The notes below the pieces were generated by a model that was not told the origin of the DNA, ran no database searches, and was given only the letters and a program-made list of their open reading frames with translations. A DNA stretch of 35,266 bases from Candidatus Diapherotrites archaeon CG08_land_8_20_14_0_20_34_12 (GTDB lineage: Archaea > Iainarchaeota > Iainarchaeia > Iainarchaeales > 0-14-0-20-34-12): the NCBI GenBank assembly GCA_002779065.1, contig PEXL01000033.1, positions 1-35,266 on the forward strand, written 5' to 3'. Below are positions 24,658 through 32,924 of the stretch, piece by piece. The first letter of the stretch is position 1. Each line of letters opens with the position of its first letter. The position numbers and the translations under genes are program-made.

Positions 24658-25893
24658 ATGGAAAAACACAAAAAAACACGTGAGAAAAAAGGGAAAAAAG
24701 GATTCAATTTAGATTTGAAAGATAAAAATACACAGTTCATTCTTGTTGGAATTTTTATAATTGCTGTTTTAGCAGTAATGGGCACTATCCTTATGTCAAA
24801 TATGCAAAATGCCCAAAAGGAAGTAAAACCTGAAGAGGTTGTGCAGACTGCGGCAAAAATACAATTTATTGAAGTAACATTAAGCGACTGTAAAACAAAT
24901 AAATGTTTTTCACTTCAGAGTTTAGAAACTGCAATAAAAAATACTGATAAAAATGCAGAATATGAAACAAAGACTGTTTTGTATGATACTGAGGAAGGAA
25001 AAGCGCTTGTTGAGAAATACAACTTGGCAAAATTGCCGGCTTTAATCATAAGCGGAGATATTTCAAAGGTAAAGGATTTGGAAACACAGTGGTTAGCAGC
25101 ACAATTAGGGACAAAGGAAAGCGATAATTCTTTAGTATTAAGAAGTGTCCCGAATATCAGCTATGATTTAGGGAAGAAAAAATATTTAGGGCAAGTAACA
25201 ATGACTACATTAAGTTTTGATGAATGCAAAGAATGTGCAGAAGTTCCAAAAGCCGAGAATTTTGGCTTATTAGTTCCCCCAGTAACAATTGTTGAAAATA
25301 AGAAAGTAAATGCAACAACAGATGAAGGAAAACAATTAATACAGAAATATAGCATTACGGCTGTTCCTACTGTAATTCTGTCAAAGGAGATTGCAGAATA
25401 TGATGCCTTAATGCCTACAATGGGTGAATTGGGGACTGCTGAAAGTGATGGTTCTTTTGTTTTCAGGGAACAAGGATTAAATCCAGTATATTTTAGCATA
25501 AAGGAGAATAGATTGGTTGGATATGTAAGTGCATTTTATATAATTGATTCTAATTGCACTACTTGTCCTACAGCCTCTGACCTAAATACTGCATTAACCG
25601 CGGCATTTGGTTTCAAAGTAATTGAAAATAAATATGCAGATGTAAGAGAACCAACAAACCTGAATACAGTATTAAGTTGGGGCATTACAAAAGTACCTGC
25701 TGTTGTTTATGTTGGGGATATGAATGCCTATTTTATAGTAAAGAAACTTTGGTCAAACTTAGGAATAATAAATGGGGACAAATATATCCTCACAAATATG
25801 GATTTCCTAAATGGAATGCAATATGAGGACCTAAACACCTTGCCTAAGAATACAGCAGTAAATGTTGGTGAATTAGTAGTAAATACCACCTAG
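24658..25893 (+). CDS. Membrane-anchored protein with three thioredoxin-like modules
   Basis: After a very basic start (KHKKTREKKGKKG) one membrane helix lies at about 23-44, so the remaining ~365 residues should be outside. Three modules of about 120 residues each combine a Cys pair with the thioredoxin cis-Pro strand: CKTNKC then LPALIISGD; CKEC then VPTVILSKE; CTTC then VPAVVYVGD. The CxxC motifs are in different contexts and the first is CxxxxC, so some modules may be non-redox. GGGGAAATT precedes the start. Likely a thiol-disulfide carrier or chaperone on the outer face. Followed by a hairpin terminator. Confidence 0.7.
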   Translation: MEKHKKTREKKGKKGFNLDLKDKNTQFILVGIFIIAVLAVMGTILMSNMQNAQKEVKPEEVVQTAAKIQFIEVTLSDCKTNKCFSLQSLETAIKNTDKNAEYETKTVLYDTEEGKALVEKYNLAKLPALIISGDISKVKDLETQWLAAQLGTKESDNSLVLRSVPNISYDLGKKKYLGQVTMTTLSFDECKECAEVPKAENFGLLVPPVTIVENKKVNATTDEGKQLIQKYSITAVPTVILSKEIAEYDALMPTMGELGTAESDGSFVFREQGLNPVYFSIKENRLVGYVSAFYIIDSNCTTCPTASDLNTALTAAFGFKVIENKYADVREPTNLNTVLSWGITKVPAVVYVGDMNAYFIVKKLWSNLGIINGDKYILTNMDFLNGMQYEDLNTLPKNTAVNVGELVVNTT

Positions 25894-25905
25894 GGCGTAT
25901 ATCAA

Positions 25906-25929
25906 AAATAAGGCGAAATCGCCTTATTT
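25906..25929 (+). terminator. Hairpin terminator after the triple-thioredoxin gene
   Basis: AAATAAGGCGA (25906-25916) and TCGCCTTATTT (25919-25929) are exact complements, followed by CCTTATTTTTTATC. Confidence 0.7.
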
Positions 25930-26014
25930 CCTTATTTTTTATCATATTCAGCCCATTTTAGCATAATTTAGGCATTAAGAATGATTTTTAAACTTTTTAG
26001 AGTTAATAAGTAAT

Positions 26015-26266
26015 ATGGAACTAAAGATTGACAGCAATCTAAGCACAGTACTTTTGGCTATTGCTGTGCTTTATGCGCTATTTGTTACAGGGGCACTTGG
26101 GAAGATTGGAATATTGTTAAGCGGAATAACATATTCCACCTTTCAAGGAGTAGACGCAATGCTAATTGTTTTCCTGATAATAGCTGCAATTGCAATATTT
26201 TATATGAGTAAAAATAAATCAGTTACTTCACATGAAGAACATCACGAGTATTCTGAACACCATTGA
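26015..26266 (+). CDS. Small two-helix membrane protein with a His-rich tail
   Basis: 83 residues: hydrophobic segments at about 10-35 (LSTVLLAIAVLYALFVTGAL) and 46-63 (AMLIVFLIIAAIAIFYM), then a cytosolic or external tail HEEHHEYSEHH. The tail could bind a metal, but that is a guess from composition. No recognised family. Preceded by AT-rich promoter-like sequence (TTTTTAAACTTTTTAG) and flanked by unrelated genes. A short ORF, but the membrane pattern makes it a convincing gene. Confidence 0.6.
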   Translation: MELKIDSNLSTVLLAIAVLYALFVTGALGKIGILLSGITYSTFQGVDAMLIVFLIIAAIAIFYMSKNKSVTSHEEHHEYSEHH

Positions 26267-26371
26267 TCTGAAATCTAATTAAGTTAAAAATGGTGGAAGG
26301 CATATAATTAATATAAGAATATTGGAAAATAAATTAAGTAACAAATCATAAAAAGGAATGATAGTGAGCAT

Positions 26372-26926
26372 TTGGGATTAAGCAAAAGGCCTTCAAGAAG
26401 GCCAAACAAAGATGCTGGAAAAAGAGCGGCTGTTTTTTCTGTAAGAAAAGGGCTTGTTTTTGAAACTCAGGATATTGAGATGAATGGAAACTTAAGGCAA
26501 GACTTATTCAGGGATAGAATCCCTTTTGGGGTAAGGAGAAAGGCGGTTAATGCAAAGGCTATTTTAGATCATAGAGAAGCAATTCAGTGGGACGATATTC
26601 ATTTCTTAAAAAAACCGCTGGATGAAGGGGACATTGTAATGGTAAATTGGTGCCCTATAAAAGTTGGCAGAATAGAACGTAGTGAATTTATTGCGGTTGT
26701 TGAAAAAAATGATTCTAATCAAATAACACTAAGGCCTACCCATTATCTAAACACCAAACACAGATATGGTCTTGAGGAAAATGTATTTAGGATTATCAAT
26801 CCTGAAGAAAGAAGATCAGTAACAAAACGCAAAGGCTCTAATAGTTACATGCGCCCAATTGCAATAAGGGCAAGGGCAAGTACTGGCAGAAAAAATTTAA
26901 GAAGCCTTGAAAAGCCGAGAAAATAA
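26372..26926 (+). CDS. Basic protein of unknown function, TTG start
   Basis: A 184-residue soluble protein, rich in Arg/Lys at both ends (LSKRPSRRPNKDAGKRAA and RAR...GRKNLRSLEKPRK), with a beta-rich middle (DEGDIVMVNWCPIKVGRIERSEFIAVVEKNDSNQITLRP) that reads like a small barrel. No ATG fits: an upstream in-frame stop at 26339-26341 leaves TTG 26372 as the best start, with only a weak AAAAGGA 12-18 bases upstream. Composition suggests nucleic-acid or ribosome binding, which is inference. The basic tails resemble those of the protein at 28233, two genes downstream. Family not recognised. Confidence 0.6.
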   Translation: MGLSKRPSRRPNKDAGKRAAVFSVRKGLVFETQDIEMNGNLRQDLFRDRIPFGVRRKAVNAKAILDHREAIQWDDIHFLKKPLDEGDIVMVNWCPIKVGRIERSEFIAVVEKNDSNQITLRPTHYLNTKHRYGLEENVFRIINPEERRSVTKRKGSNSYMRPIAIRARASTGRKNLRSLEKPRK

Positions 26927-26977
26927 AAACAAATGCAGAACTGCAGTTTATAAAAACCCAATTAGGCTACTTACAGT

Positions 26978-28183
26978 ATGAATGTTGAAAAAATTCGGCA
27001 GGATTTTGAAATTCTAAAAAAAGGAATTATCTACTTTGATAATGCCTGCATGACATTAAGGCCAAATCAGGTTGTTGAAGAAATTTCCAGATATTATAAA
27101 GAATTTCCCTCATGCTCCGGCAGATCGAATCATCAGCTTGCAATAAAAGCAACTGAGGAATTTGAAAATGCACGCGACAAGATAAGGCATTTCATAAATG
27201 CAAAATCCTCTGATGAAATTATACTTACAAAGAATACAACTGAAGCAATAAATATTGTTGCAAACTCCTTCAGGTTTGAAAACGGAAAGGCGGTTGTTTC
27301 AAGCGACCGAGAGCATAATTCAAATTTAGTACCTTGGCAGTTTTTGGAAAAGAAAAAAGGGATTAAACATATAATAGTAGAGCCTGATGCAAATGAAGAA
27401 TTCTCCATGCAGAATTTTGAGAATGCATTGCAGAAAAATAAAACTCAGTTAGTTGCGATTCAACATTCTAGCAATATTGATGGGTATATTTTGCCGATTG
27501 AAAAGATAATCAAAGTAGCGCATGATTTTGATGCTTATGTTTTGGTTGATGCTGCTCAGGGAGCACCTCATTCAAAGATTGATGTAAAAAAACTTGATGT
27601 TGATTTCTTGGCTTTTTCAGGGCATAAAGCTTGCGGCCCTTCAGGGACAGGCTGCCTTTATGGAAAAAAAGAATTGCTGGAAAATATGGATCCATTTATG
27701 GTTGGCGGGCATACTGTTTACAATTCAACATACACAACAGCTGAATTTGAAAATGTTCCTACAAAGTTTGAAGCAGGATTGCAGGATGTTGCAGGCATGC
27801 TTGGATTTGGAAAAGCCTGTGAATATCTTGAAAAGATTGGATTGCAGGATATTGAAGAGCATGAAAGAAAATTGAACAAAATAATTACAGAAAGATTATC
27901 TGGAATTGAAGGTTTGAATATTATCGGGGTAAAGGATTGGGAAAAGAAATGCGGAATCACAAGTTTCAATGTAAAAGGAATGGACATCTTTGACATTGCG
28001 ATACTACTTGACAATACAAAAAAGATTGCAATAAGGGCAGGGATGCATTGTGCACATTCCTGGTTCAACAAACACAATCTTAAGGGTTCAGCAAGAGCTT
28101 CATTGTACTTTTACAATACAGAAGAAGAAGCAAAAATCTTCTGTGATGAATTGGAAGAAATTGTTAAAACACTAAATAAATAG
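26978..28183 (+). CDS. sufS: Cysteine desulfurase, SufS/CsdB type
   Basis: A PLP-dependent class V aminotransferase that takes sulfur from cysteine for Fe-S clusters or thiolation. 401 residues. YFDNACMTLRPNQV is the N-terminal motif (family: YLDNAATxxKP); LTKNTTEAINIVA and VVSSDREHNSNLVPW (family: EHHSNxxPW) contact PLP; VDAAQGAPH is the Asp-Gln motif; the PLP Lys is K217 in AFSGHKACGPSGTG; the catalytic Cys is C358 in RAGMHCAHSW (family: RxGxHCAQP). Group II (SufS) rather than group I. No SufU, SufE or SufBCD genes lie in this window, so the acceptor is elsewhere. Confidence 0.9.
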   Translation: MNVEKIRQDFEILKKGIIYFDNACMTLRPNQVVEEISRYYKEFPSCSGRSNHQLAIKATEEFENARDKIRHFINAKSSDEIILTKNTTEAINIVANSFRFENGKAVVSSDREHNSNLVPWQFLEKKKGIKHIIVEPDANEEFSMQNFENALQKNKTQLVAIQHSSNIDGYILPIEKIIKVAHDFDAYVLVDAAQGAPHSKIDVKKLDVDFLAFSGHKACGPSGTGCLYGKKELLENMDPFMVGGHTVYNSTYTTAEFENVPTKFEAGLQDVAGMLGFGKACEYLEKIGLQDIEEHERKLNKIITERLSGIEGLNIIGVKDWEKKCGITSFNVKGMDIFDIAILLDNTKKIAIRAGMHCAHSWFNKHNLKGSARASLYFYNTEEEAKIFCDELEEIVKTLNK

Positions 28184-28232
28184 CACTATTTTTATTCTTT
28201 GGGATCTTTATTTATTATTGGTGATATCTACT

Positions 28233-28619
28233 ATGCCAACTCCAAAAAAACCTGCACAAAAACCAAGGAAAGTAAATAAGGGGCCTGCATCAAGAAGCCT
28301 TCTTGGGAGAATTAAGCCGAAAAATAGGTTTGGGATTAGGCCATTTGACCAGCGAGCTTTACGAGCACATTTTAATGAATATAACTCTGATGCAATCCTG
28401 CCCAACACTGAGATTGGGAAAGCAATACGTAAACTTTTGAGGGTAAGGAACGATGATAAGGTAGAAGTATCTAGTGCAGTTTACTCTACAACACTTGGCG
28501 GGATGACTTACTTAGTTTTTGAGGTAAATAGCAATTCGAGAGAAGGGCTAATATATTTTAGTCTTCCTAAAGATCATAAAAGTGGATTATTTAATATAAT
28601 TAGGAAAGAATACCCTTAG
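28233..28619 (+). CDS. Small basic protein of unknown function
   Basis: A 128-residue protein with a Pro/Lys/Arg-rich start (MPTPKKPAQKPRKVNKGPASR) and a compact C-terminal part (KVEVSSAVYSTTLGGMTYLVF, REGLIYFSLPKDHK). ATG 28233 is used because GGTGAT lies about 9 bases upstream; a TTG at 28218 is possible. The disordered basic N-terminus suggests RNA, DNA or ribosome binding, without a recognised family. It ends 11 bases before the convergent permease gene. Confidence 0.65.
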   Translation: MPTPKKPAQKPRKVNKGPASRSLLGRIKPKNRFGIRPFDQRALRAHFNEYNSDAILPNTEIGKAIRKLLRVRNDDKVEVSSAVYSTTLGGMTYLVFEVNSNSREGLIYFSLPKDHKSGLFNIIRKEYP

Positions 28620-28630
28620 AGCAATAGTAA

Positions 28631-29767
28631 CTACTCAGCAATCAGGACAGTAACAGGGTCTAATTTTGAAGCAACATACGCAGGATATATTCCTGAAATC
28701 AGGCCAATTACAACAGCAAACAATACTGCCTGATAGATCAAACCAGGGCTAATCAAAATACTTACGTTAAATGCTGCTGAAATGGTACTTGATGCTAAAT
28801 AACCAAAAATTATTCCAGAAATAGAACCTATTGCAGAAATCATTGCTGATTCCATAAGAATCATTGTTACAATATCTGAAGAAGACCAACCTGTTGCTTT
28901 TAATGTGCCTATTTCTTTGAAGCGTTCTGTTACGCTCATCAGCATTGTATTCAGTATTGCAATCCCTGCAACAAGCACGGCAATGCTGGCAATAATAATC
29001 ACTAACAATCTTAAAGTGTCAATAATCCCGGCCAATTGATTTGAAAAGGAGCTGGCTGAAACTGCTTTTAATTTTTCCCCAAATTTAAAATTGATTAATT
29101 TTGCTGTTTGTTTATCCTTTGAAGGATCAACTAATTCTAAGGTAAATTGGCCAACCTTGTCTTGGGAATAATTATTCAATTCAGTAAGGTCATCCAAGGA
29201 CATTAAAATGGACGAATTTAACAGGCTTGAACCGGTTTCATACACCCCAACAATTTCAAATTTTTTACCGTTTATTTTTATGTTATTGCCCAGGAATTTA
29301 TTTAATTGATCCATCAATTCATTGCCAACAACAACCTTGCCATTATCTGAACCAGTTAAGGATCTTCCTTTGATGACTTTTCCGCCATATCCTGCAGCAG
29401 TATTGATTTTACTTTTAGAATAATCACTGCCAATAAGCCGTACTGATGAAAAACCAAATGCAACTGATTTTCCTTCAATTGTTTTTGCTAAAGTCATGCG
29501 GGTAGGAATAACTGTTTTTACATTAGGGATAGCTGATAATTTTGATTCATAACTTTTATCTATCTCTGAAAATAACGGGCCCATAGCCCCTTTTTCATAG
29601 ACTGTAATGCCTTGCATCTGGCTTATTGCGCCTTGTATCTCGAAGGATAAGCCATCTATAATTGAAACTAATGCTATTACTGAAGCTATTCCCAAGGCAA
29701 TTCCTAAGATGCATAAAGCAGTCCTTAGCTTGTGCCTAAAAAGGTTCAAAAAAGCAATTTTTAACAT
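28631..29767 (-). CDS. Second MacB/FtsX-type permease, no adjacent ATPase
   Basis: 378 residues with the same plan as the permease at 10103: LNLFRHKLRTALCILGIALG at the N-terminus, a MacB_PCD extracytoplasmic domain, then three helices including ILNTMLMSVTERFKEIGTLKATG and ISGIYPAYVASKLDPVTVLIAE at the end. It is clearly a paralogue, but the middle domain has diverged. No ABC ATPase gene is next to it; it stands alone on the minus strand, divergent from the DsbA-like gene. The ATPase at 11246 is the only candidate partner in view. Confidence 0.85.
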   Translation of the reverse strand: MLKIAFLNLFRHKLRTALCILGIALGIASVIALVSIIDGLSFEIQGAISQMQGITVYEKGAMGPLFSEIDKSYESKLSAIPNVKTVIPTRMTLAKTIEGKSVAFGFSSVRLIGSDYSKSKINTAAGYGGKVIKGRSLTGSDNGKVVVGNELMDQLNKFLGNNIKINGKKFEIVGVYETGSSLLNSSILMSLDDLTELNNYSQDKVGQFTLELVDPSKDKQTAKLINFKFGEKLKAVSASSFSNQLAGIIDTLRLLVIIIASIAVLVAGIAILNTMLMSVTERFKEIGTLKATGWSSSDIVTMILMESAMISAIGSISGIIFGYLASSTISAAFNVSILISPGLIYQAVLFAVVIGLISGIYPAYVASKLDPVTVLIAE

Positions 29768-29851
29768 TAAATCACAGGTTATCTTTTAACCTTAAATTAC
29801 TTGTTGTTTAATTCAAAAATTTCATTTTACAATAACATTATTAAACTATCA

Positions 29852-29871
29852 CTTTAATTATATAATTAAAG
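29852..29871. promoter_or_regulatory. 20-bp perfect palindrome between divergent genes
   Basis: CTTTAATTATATAATTAAAG is its own reverse complement. It lies 42-61 bases upstream of the ATG at 29913 and just before the TATA-like TATTTTTAAGG (29874-29884). It could be an operator for the DsbA-like gene, the permease, or both, or simply a TATA-rich promoter element. Confidence 0.45.
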
Positions 29872-29912
29872 TCTATTTTTAAGGATTAAAACAAATGGGG
29901 TAAGGTGTTATA

Positions 29913-31076
29913 ATGAGTGAAGACGTAAAAAAAACAGAAAACAAAGAAGTAAAAAAAATTAAAATAGAGATTACCCCAATGATCGCAGGATTATTGGCAG
30001 TGGTTCTTATCGTTGGATTACTTGTAGGAACTGGAATAGGATTTATGATTAAACCAAATCAAGAAGTACAAATTCCACAAGACCAAAATAAGGGATTGAG
30101 TGAAGAAGCATTAAAAGAAAAAGTAGTAAAATATTTGAATGACAATCTTCTTGAAGCTCAGGGGGTAACAGGAAGTGTAAATAAAATGGAAAAATTTAGT
30201 GATAATCTTTATTCGATAACATTAGATTTGAAAAAAGATGGGAATGTATTACAGCAGGCATCTTTGTATGTTACATTGGATGGTGAAGAAGTAATTATTG
30301 GGAATATTTTGAAAACATCCGAACCATTGCCAAAAGCAAATGAAACAGCAGATCAGGCAGATGCAAAACCTCAAGAATTGCCAAAGACTGACAAGCCAAA
30401 TGTAAAATTATTTGTAATGAGTTATTGCCCATACGGGCAGGAAGCTGAAACCGGCCTTAAACCATTACTTGCAACATTAAAAGATAGTGTCGACTTTGAA
30501 ACACATTTTGTAATATATGACAACTATTGTGGATATGGCATATTATGCAAGGCAACTGATGAACAGAAAACGCAAGGATATACTGAAGATGCATCACAGA
30601 AAGCAAAATATTGTTTAGATGCTGACCAGAATATTCCACAGTATTGCTCAATGCATGGAGTAAATGAAGTAAATGAAGATGCAAGGCAGATGGTAATCCT
30701 AAAATATTTCAAGGATAAATGGTGGGATTATGTTACCTATGTCAATGCAAATACCACAACAGCAGACATTGAAGTAAAATGGAAGGAAGCTGCTGCTTCA
30801 GTTGGATTAGATGCAAACAAGATACAAGAATATTATAATAACGAAGCACTTGATCTGTTAAATACAGAAATAGCTTTAAGTGAAAAATATGGGGCACAAG
30901 GGTCGCCAACATTGATAATAAATGATACAGACTATGCTTTGCAGAACCTTAGTACTGCAACATTCCAGGCTGCAGTTTGTTCAGCATTCAATACACAACC
31001 TGCTACCTGCAGCCAAGAAGTAACAGCAGGCACAACAGGAACAGCAACTACAACTGGCGGATGCGGGGCATCTTAA
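29913..31076 (+). CDS. Membrane-anchored DsbA/thioredoxin-like protein
   Basis: 387 residues: a charged start, one membrane helix at about 22-45 (IAGLLAVVLIVGLLVGTGIGF), a ~75-residue domain (about 60-135), a Pro/Lys/Ala linker and a thioredoxin-fold domain from about 164. The active site reads VMSYCPYGQEAE (C172), so the second position is Gly rather than Cys, as in other members of this DsbA-like set. A cis-Pro strand, GSPTLIIND, follows. Extra Cys in NYCGYGILC, KYCLD, QYCSMH and near the end (GGCGAS) may give further disulfides. Insert features recall GILT/DsbA. GGTG ribosome site before the ATG. The glutaredoxin gene follows 9 bases after its stop. Confidence 0.78.
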   Translation: MSEDVKKTENKEVKKIKIEITPMIAGLLAVVLIVGLLVGTGIGFMIKPNQEVQIPQDQNKGLSEEALKEKVVKYLNDNLLEAQGVTGSVNKMEKFSDNLYSITLDLKKDGNVLQQASLYVTLDGEEVIIGNILKTSEPLPKANETADQADAKPQELPKTDKPNVKLFVMSYCPYGQEAETGLKPLLATLKDSVDFETHFVIYDNYCGYGILCKATDEQKTQGYTEDASQKAKYCLDADQNIPQYCSMHGVNEVNEDARQMVILKYFKDKWWDYVTYVNANTTTADIEVKWKEAAASVGLDANKIQEYYNNEALDLLNTEIALSEKYGAQGSPTLIINDTDYALQNLSTATFQAAVCSAFNTQPATCSQEVTAGTTGTATTTGGCGAS

Positions 31077-31085
31077 GGTGAATGA

Positions 31086-31319
31086 ATGGTTAAAGTGATT
31101 ATCTATTCTACGCCAACATGCCCTTTCTGTGAATTGGTAAAAAAATTCCTTAAAGAGAATAATATAAAATATACGGAAATAAATCTGGCAAAGAATAAAG
31201 AAAAATTAAAGGAAATGATTACCAAGAGCGGACAGACCGGGGTCCCGGTTGTGGACATTGATGGCAAGATAATTCAGGGATTTAACAAAGTTGAAATGAA
31301 AAAAGCCCTGCATTTATAA
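31086..31319 (+). CDS. Glutaredoxin
   Basis: A 77-residue glutaredoxin/NrdH-like protein: YSTPTCPFCELVKKFL with the CPFC active site at 12-15, then TGVPVVDIDGKIIQGFN with the cis-Pro strand (TGVP) and the GFN turn. No signal peptide, so cytoplasmic, unlike the DsbA-like protein encoded just before it. AAGGTGA ribosome site. The two are probably one transcript that ends in the terminator over this gene's 3' end. Confidence 0.9.
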   Translation: MVKVIIYSTPTCPFCELVKKFLKENNIKYTEINLAKNKEKLKEMITKSGQTGVPVVDIDGKIIQGFNKVEMKKALHL

Positions 31320-31327
31320 GGGCTTTT
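31301..31327 (+). terminator. Terminator overlapping the glutaredoxin stop
   Basis: AAAAGCCCT (31301-31309) and AGGGCTTTT (31319-31327) are exact complements, followed by CTTTTTTTATTTTTTTTAT. The stem uses the last coding codons. Confidence 0.75.
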
Positions 31328-31486
31328 CTTTTTTTATTTTTTTTATATTTTATGGCACAGCAAAATACCTAATAGTTCTAATTCCTTTGGCTTTTTGGCT
31401 GTTTTCAGAATATTACTGATAGCAGAAAATATATAAATCAGATTGCCATTAATCTATTGAAGAATGCGATTTTGGTGGTGATTAGG

Positions 31487-32260
31487 TTGACTTCATTGGT
31501 TAAAACAGGAATTGATGGCCTAGACAAGGCATTAGGAGGAGGAATTCCTGAAGGAAATATCGTACTATTATCCGGAGGGGCAGGAACAGGTAAATCTACT
31601 TTATGCTTGCAGCACATAATTAATGGCGCAGCAAAATATGGTGAAAAAAGCCTTTACATAAGCACAGAGCAAACCAGGGAAGAATTATTAAGGCATGGAA
31701 ATTCCTTTGGCTGGGAAATTGAAAAATTGGAAAAACTCGGAAAAATAAAGATTGTTTATTTTGACATTACAGCACATAAGGATTTTATAAAAAGTATTGA
31801 TGAGGTTGTTCGTGAATTTAAACCAAAGAGAATAGCTATAGATTCATTAACGACATTAACAGATGCTTTATTGATAAGTGATATTTCTGAACAAACCGCA
31901 TTTAGTTTAGCGCAGATTGCTGAAACAGTAACGCCAATACCAAGAACTGAACAGGTAATTGCAAAAACCATTCTTTACCAGTTGATGAAAAACTTGAAAG
32001 AATATGGGGTAACAACCCTGTTAACATCAGAACTCTATGAGGATACAAATAGATTGAGTGCTGATGGGGTAAGTGAATTCATTGCTGATGGAGTCATATT
32101 GATGTTCTTTGTTGGAATTGCCGGAACTGACTCAAGAACGCTGAGAATAAGAAAAATGAGATACTGTGAACACTTAAAAAGTTATTTGCCATATGAGATA
32201 AAAAAAGGTGAGGGCATAGTAGTAAATACTGAAGAATCCATGGATGTTTTAATGAAGTGA
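31487..32260 (+). CDS. KaiC-like/RadA-superfamily ATPase, single domain
   Basis: 257 residues when started at TTG 31487, which has GGTGGTGAT, close to the archaeal ribosome site, 5-7 bases upstream and gives the usual N-terminus (TSLVKTGIDGLDKALGGGIPEG). Walker A SGGAGTGKST; YISTEQTREELLRHG (family: YxSxEE); Walker B KRIAIDSLTTLTD; then RLSADGVSEFIADGVILMF and the C-terminal RIRKMRYCEHLKSYLPYEI, classic for archaeal KaiC/GvpD-like proteins. Such proteins are ATPase switches or sensors; roles are poorly known. First gene of a cluster with V4R, UbiA and a geranylgeranyl reductase; only 4 bases separate it from the next start. Confidence 0.87.
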   Translation: MTSLVKTGIDGLDKALGGGIPEGNIVLLSGGAGTGKSTLCLQHIINGAAKYGEKSLYISTEQTREELLRHGNSFGWEIEKLEKLGKIKIVYFDITAHKDFIKSIDEVVREFKPKRIAIDSLTTLTDALLISDISEQTAFSLAQIAETVTPIPRTEQVIAKTILYQLMKNLKEYGVTTLLTSELYEDTNRLSADGVSEFIADGVILMFFVGIAGTDSRTLRIRKMRYCEHLKSYLPYEIKKGEGIVVNTEESMDVLMK

Positions 32261-32264
32261 TAAT

Positions 32265-32924
32265 ATGTATACGTTGCTTTCGAAGCTGTTATTAACAGGA
32301 AAATTAAAATTTGAGCAGGGCAAGATAGTTGCATTTGATGAGCCCTTTGCCCTTGTCCCCATGGTATCCTTAAAAAAGATAACTGATGATGCAATAGCAA
32401 AAGGGCAGCAGAATATTCAGGACGTATACCTAGAAGGATGGATTTACGGCCTAGCTGTAACAAAAAATCTTATCAAACTTTTTAACCTCAAAAAATTTGA
32501 AGAAAGGTACAAGATTGCCATGGATATTATTGGAGTAATTGGGTTTGGGGATTACCAAACCCTGAGCTTTAAGAGGGCAGACCATGCAAAATTCAGGGTA
32601 ATTGGAAATCCTTTTGCCAAATTGTATTATCCCTCCAAAGGCCTGAAGATATGCCATTACATAAGAGGAATGGAAGCAGGCGGAGGGACACTTGTGCATG
32701 AAACAATAATGAATAATATTGAATTTGAATGTGCCTCTGAAACCGGGAATGATTGCATACATGCAAACCTTGCAAAGCACAGATTGGCAGAGATTGATAA
32801 AAGCCTTGTTGAAAGCCAGCTTGATTTGAATTATTTGCTGCCGAAGCAGGCAAAAATCCTTGAAACCTATGGCTATAATCCAAAAGAATTTAACATTGAT
32901 GTGGATAACCTTCCAAAACTGTGA
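32265..32924 (+). CDS. V4R (4-vinyl reductase-like) domain protein
   Basis: 219 residues. The C-terminal half matches the V4R domain: GFGDYQTLSFKRADHAKFRVIGNPFA, then LKICHYIRGMEAGGGT (family: CxxxRGxxAG), then the late FECASETGNDCIH pattern (family: ExxCxxxGxxxCxF). The N-terminal ~75 residues are helical and unassigned. V4R is the small-molecule-binding domain of BchJ and of several regulators; it binds hydrophobic or tetrapyrrole-like ligands. The gene is between the KaiC-like ATPase and UbiA; its stop overlaps the UbiA start as GTGA. It may sense or carry an isoprenoid or related lipid. Confidence 0.72.
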   Translation: MYTLLSKLLLTGKLKFEQGKIVAFDEPFALVPMVSLKKITDDAIAKGQQNIQDVYLEGWIYGLAVTKNLIKLFNLKKFEERYKIAMDIIGVIGFGDYQTLSFKRADHAKFRVIGNPFAKLYYPSKGLKICHYIRGMEAGGGTLVHETIMNNIEFECASETGNDCIHANLAKHRLAEIDKSLVESQLDLNYLLPKQAKILETYGYNPKEFNIDVDNLPKL

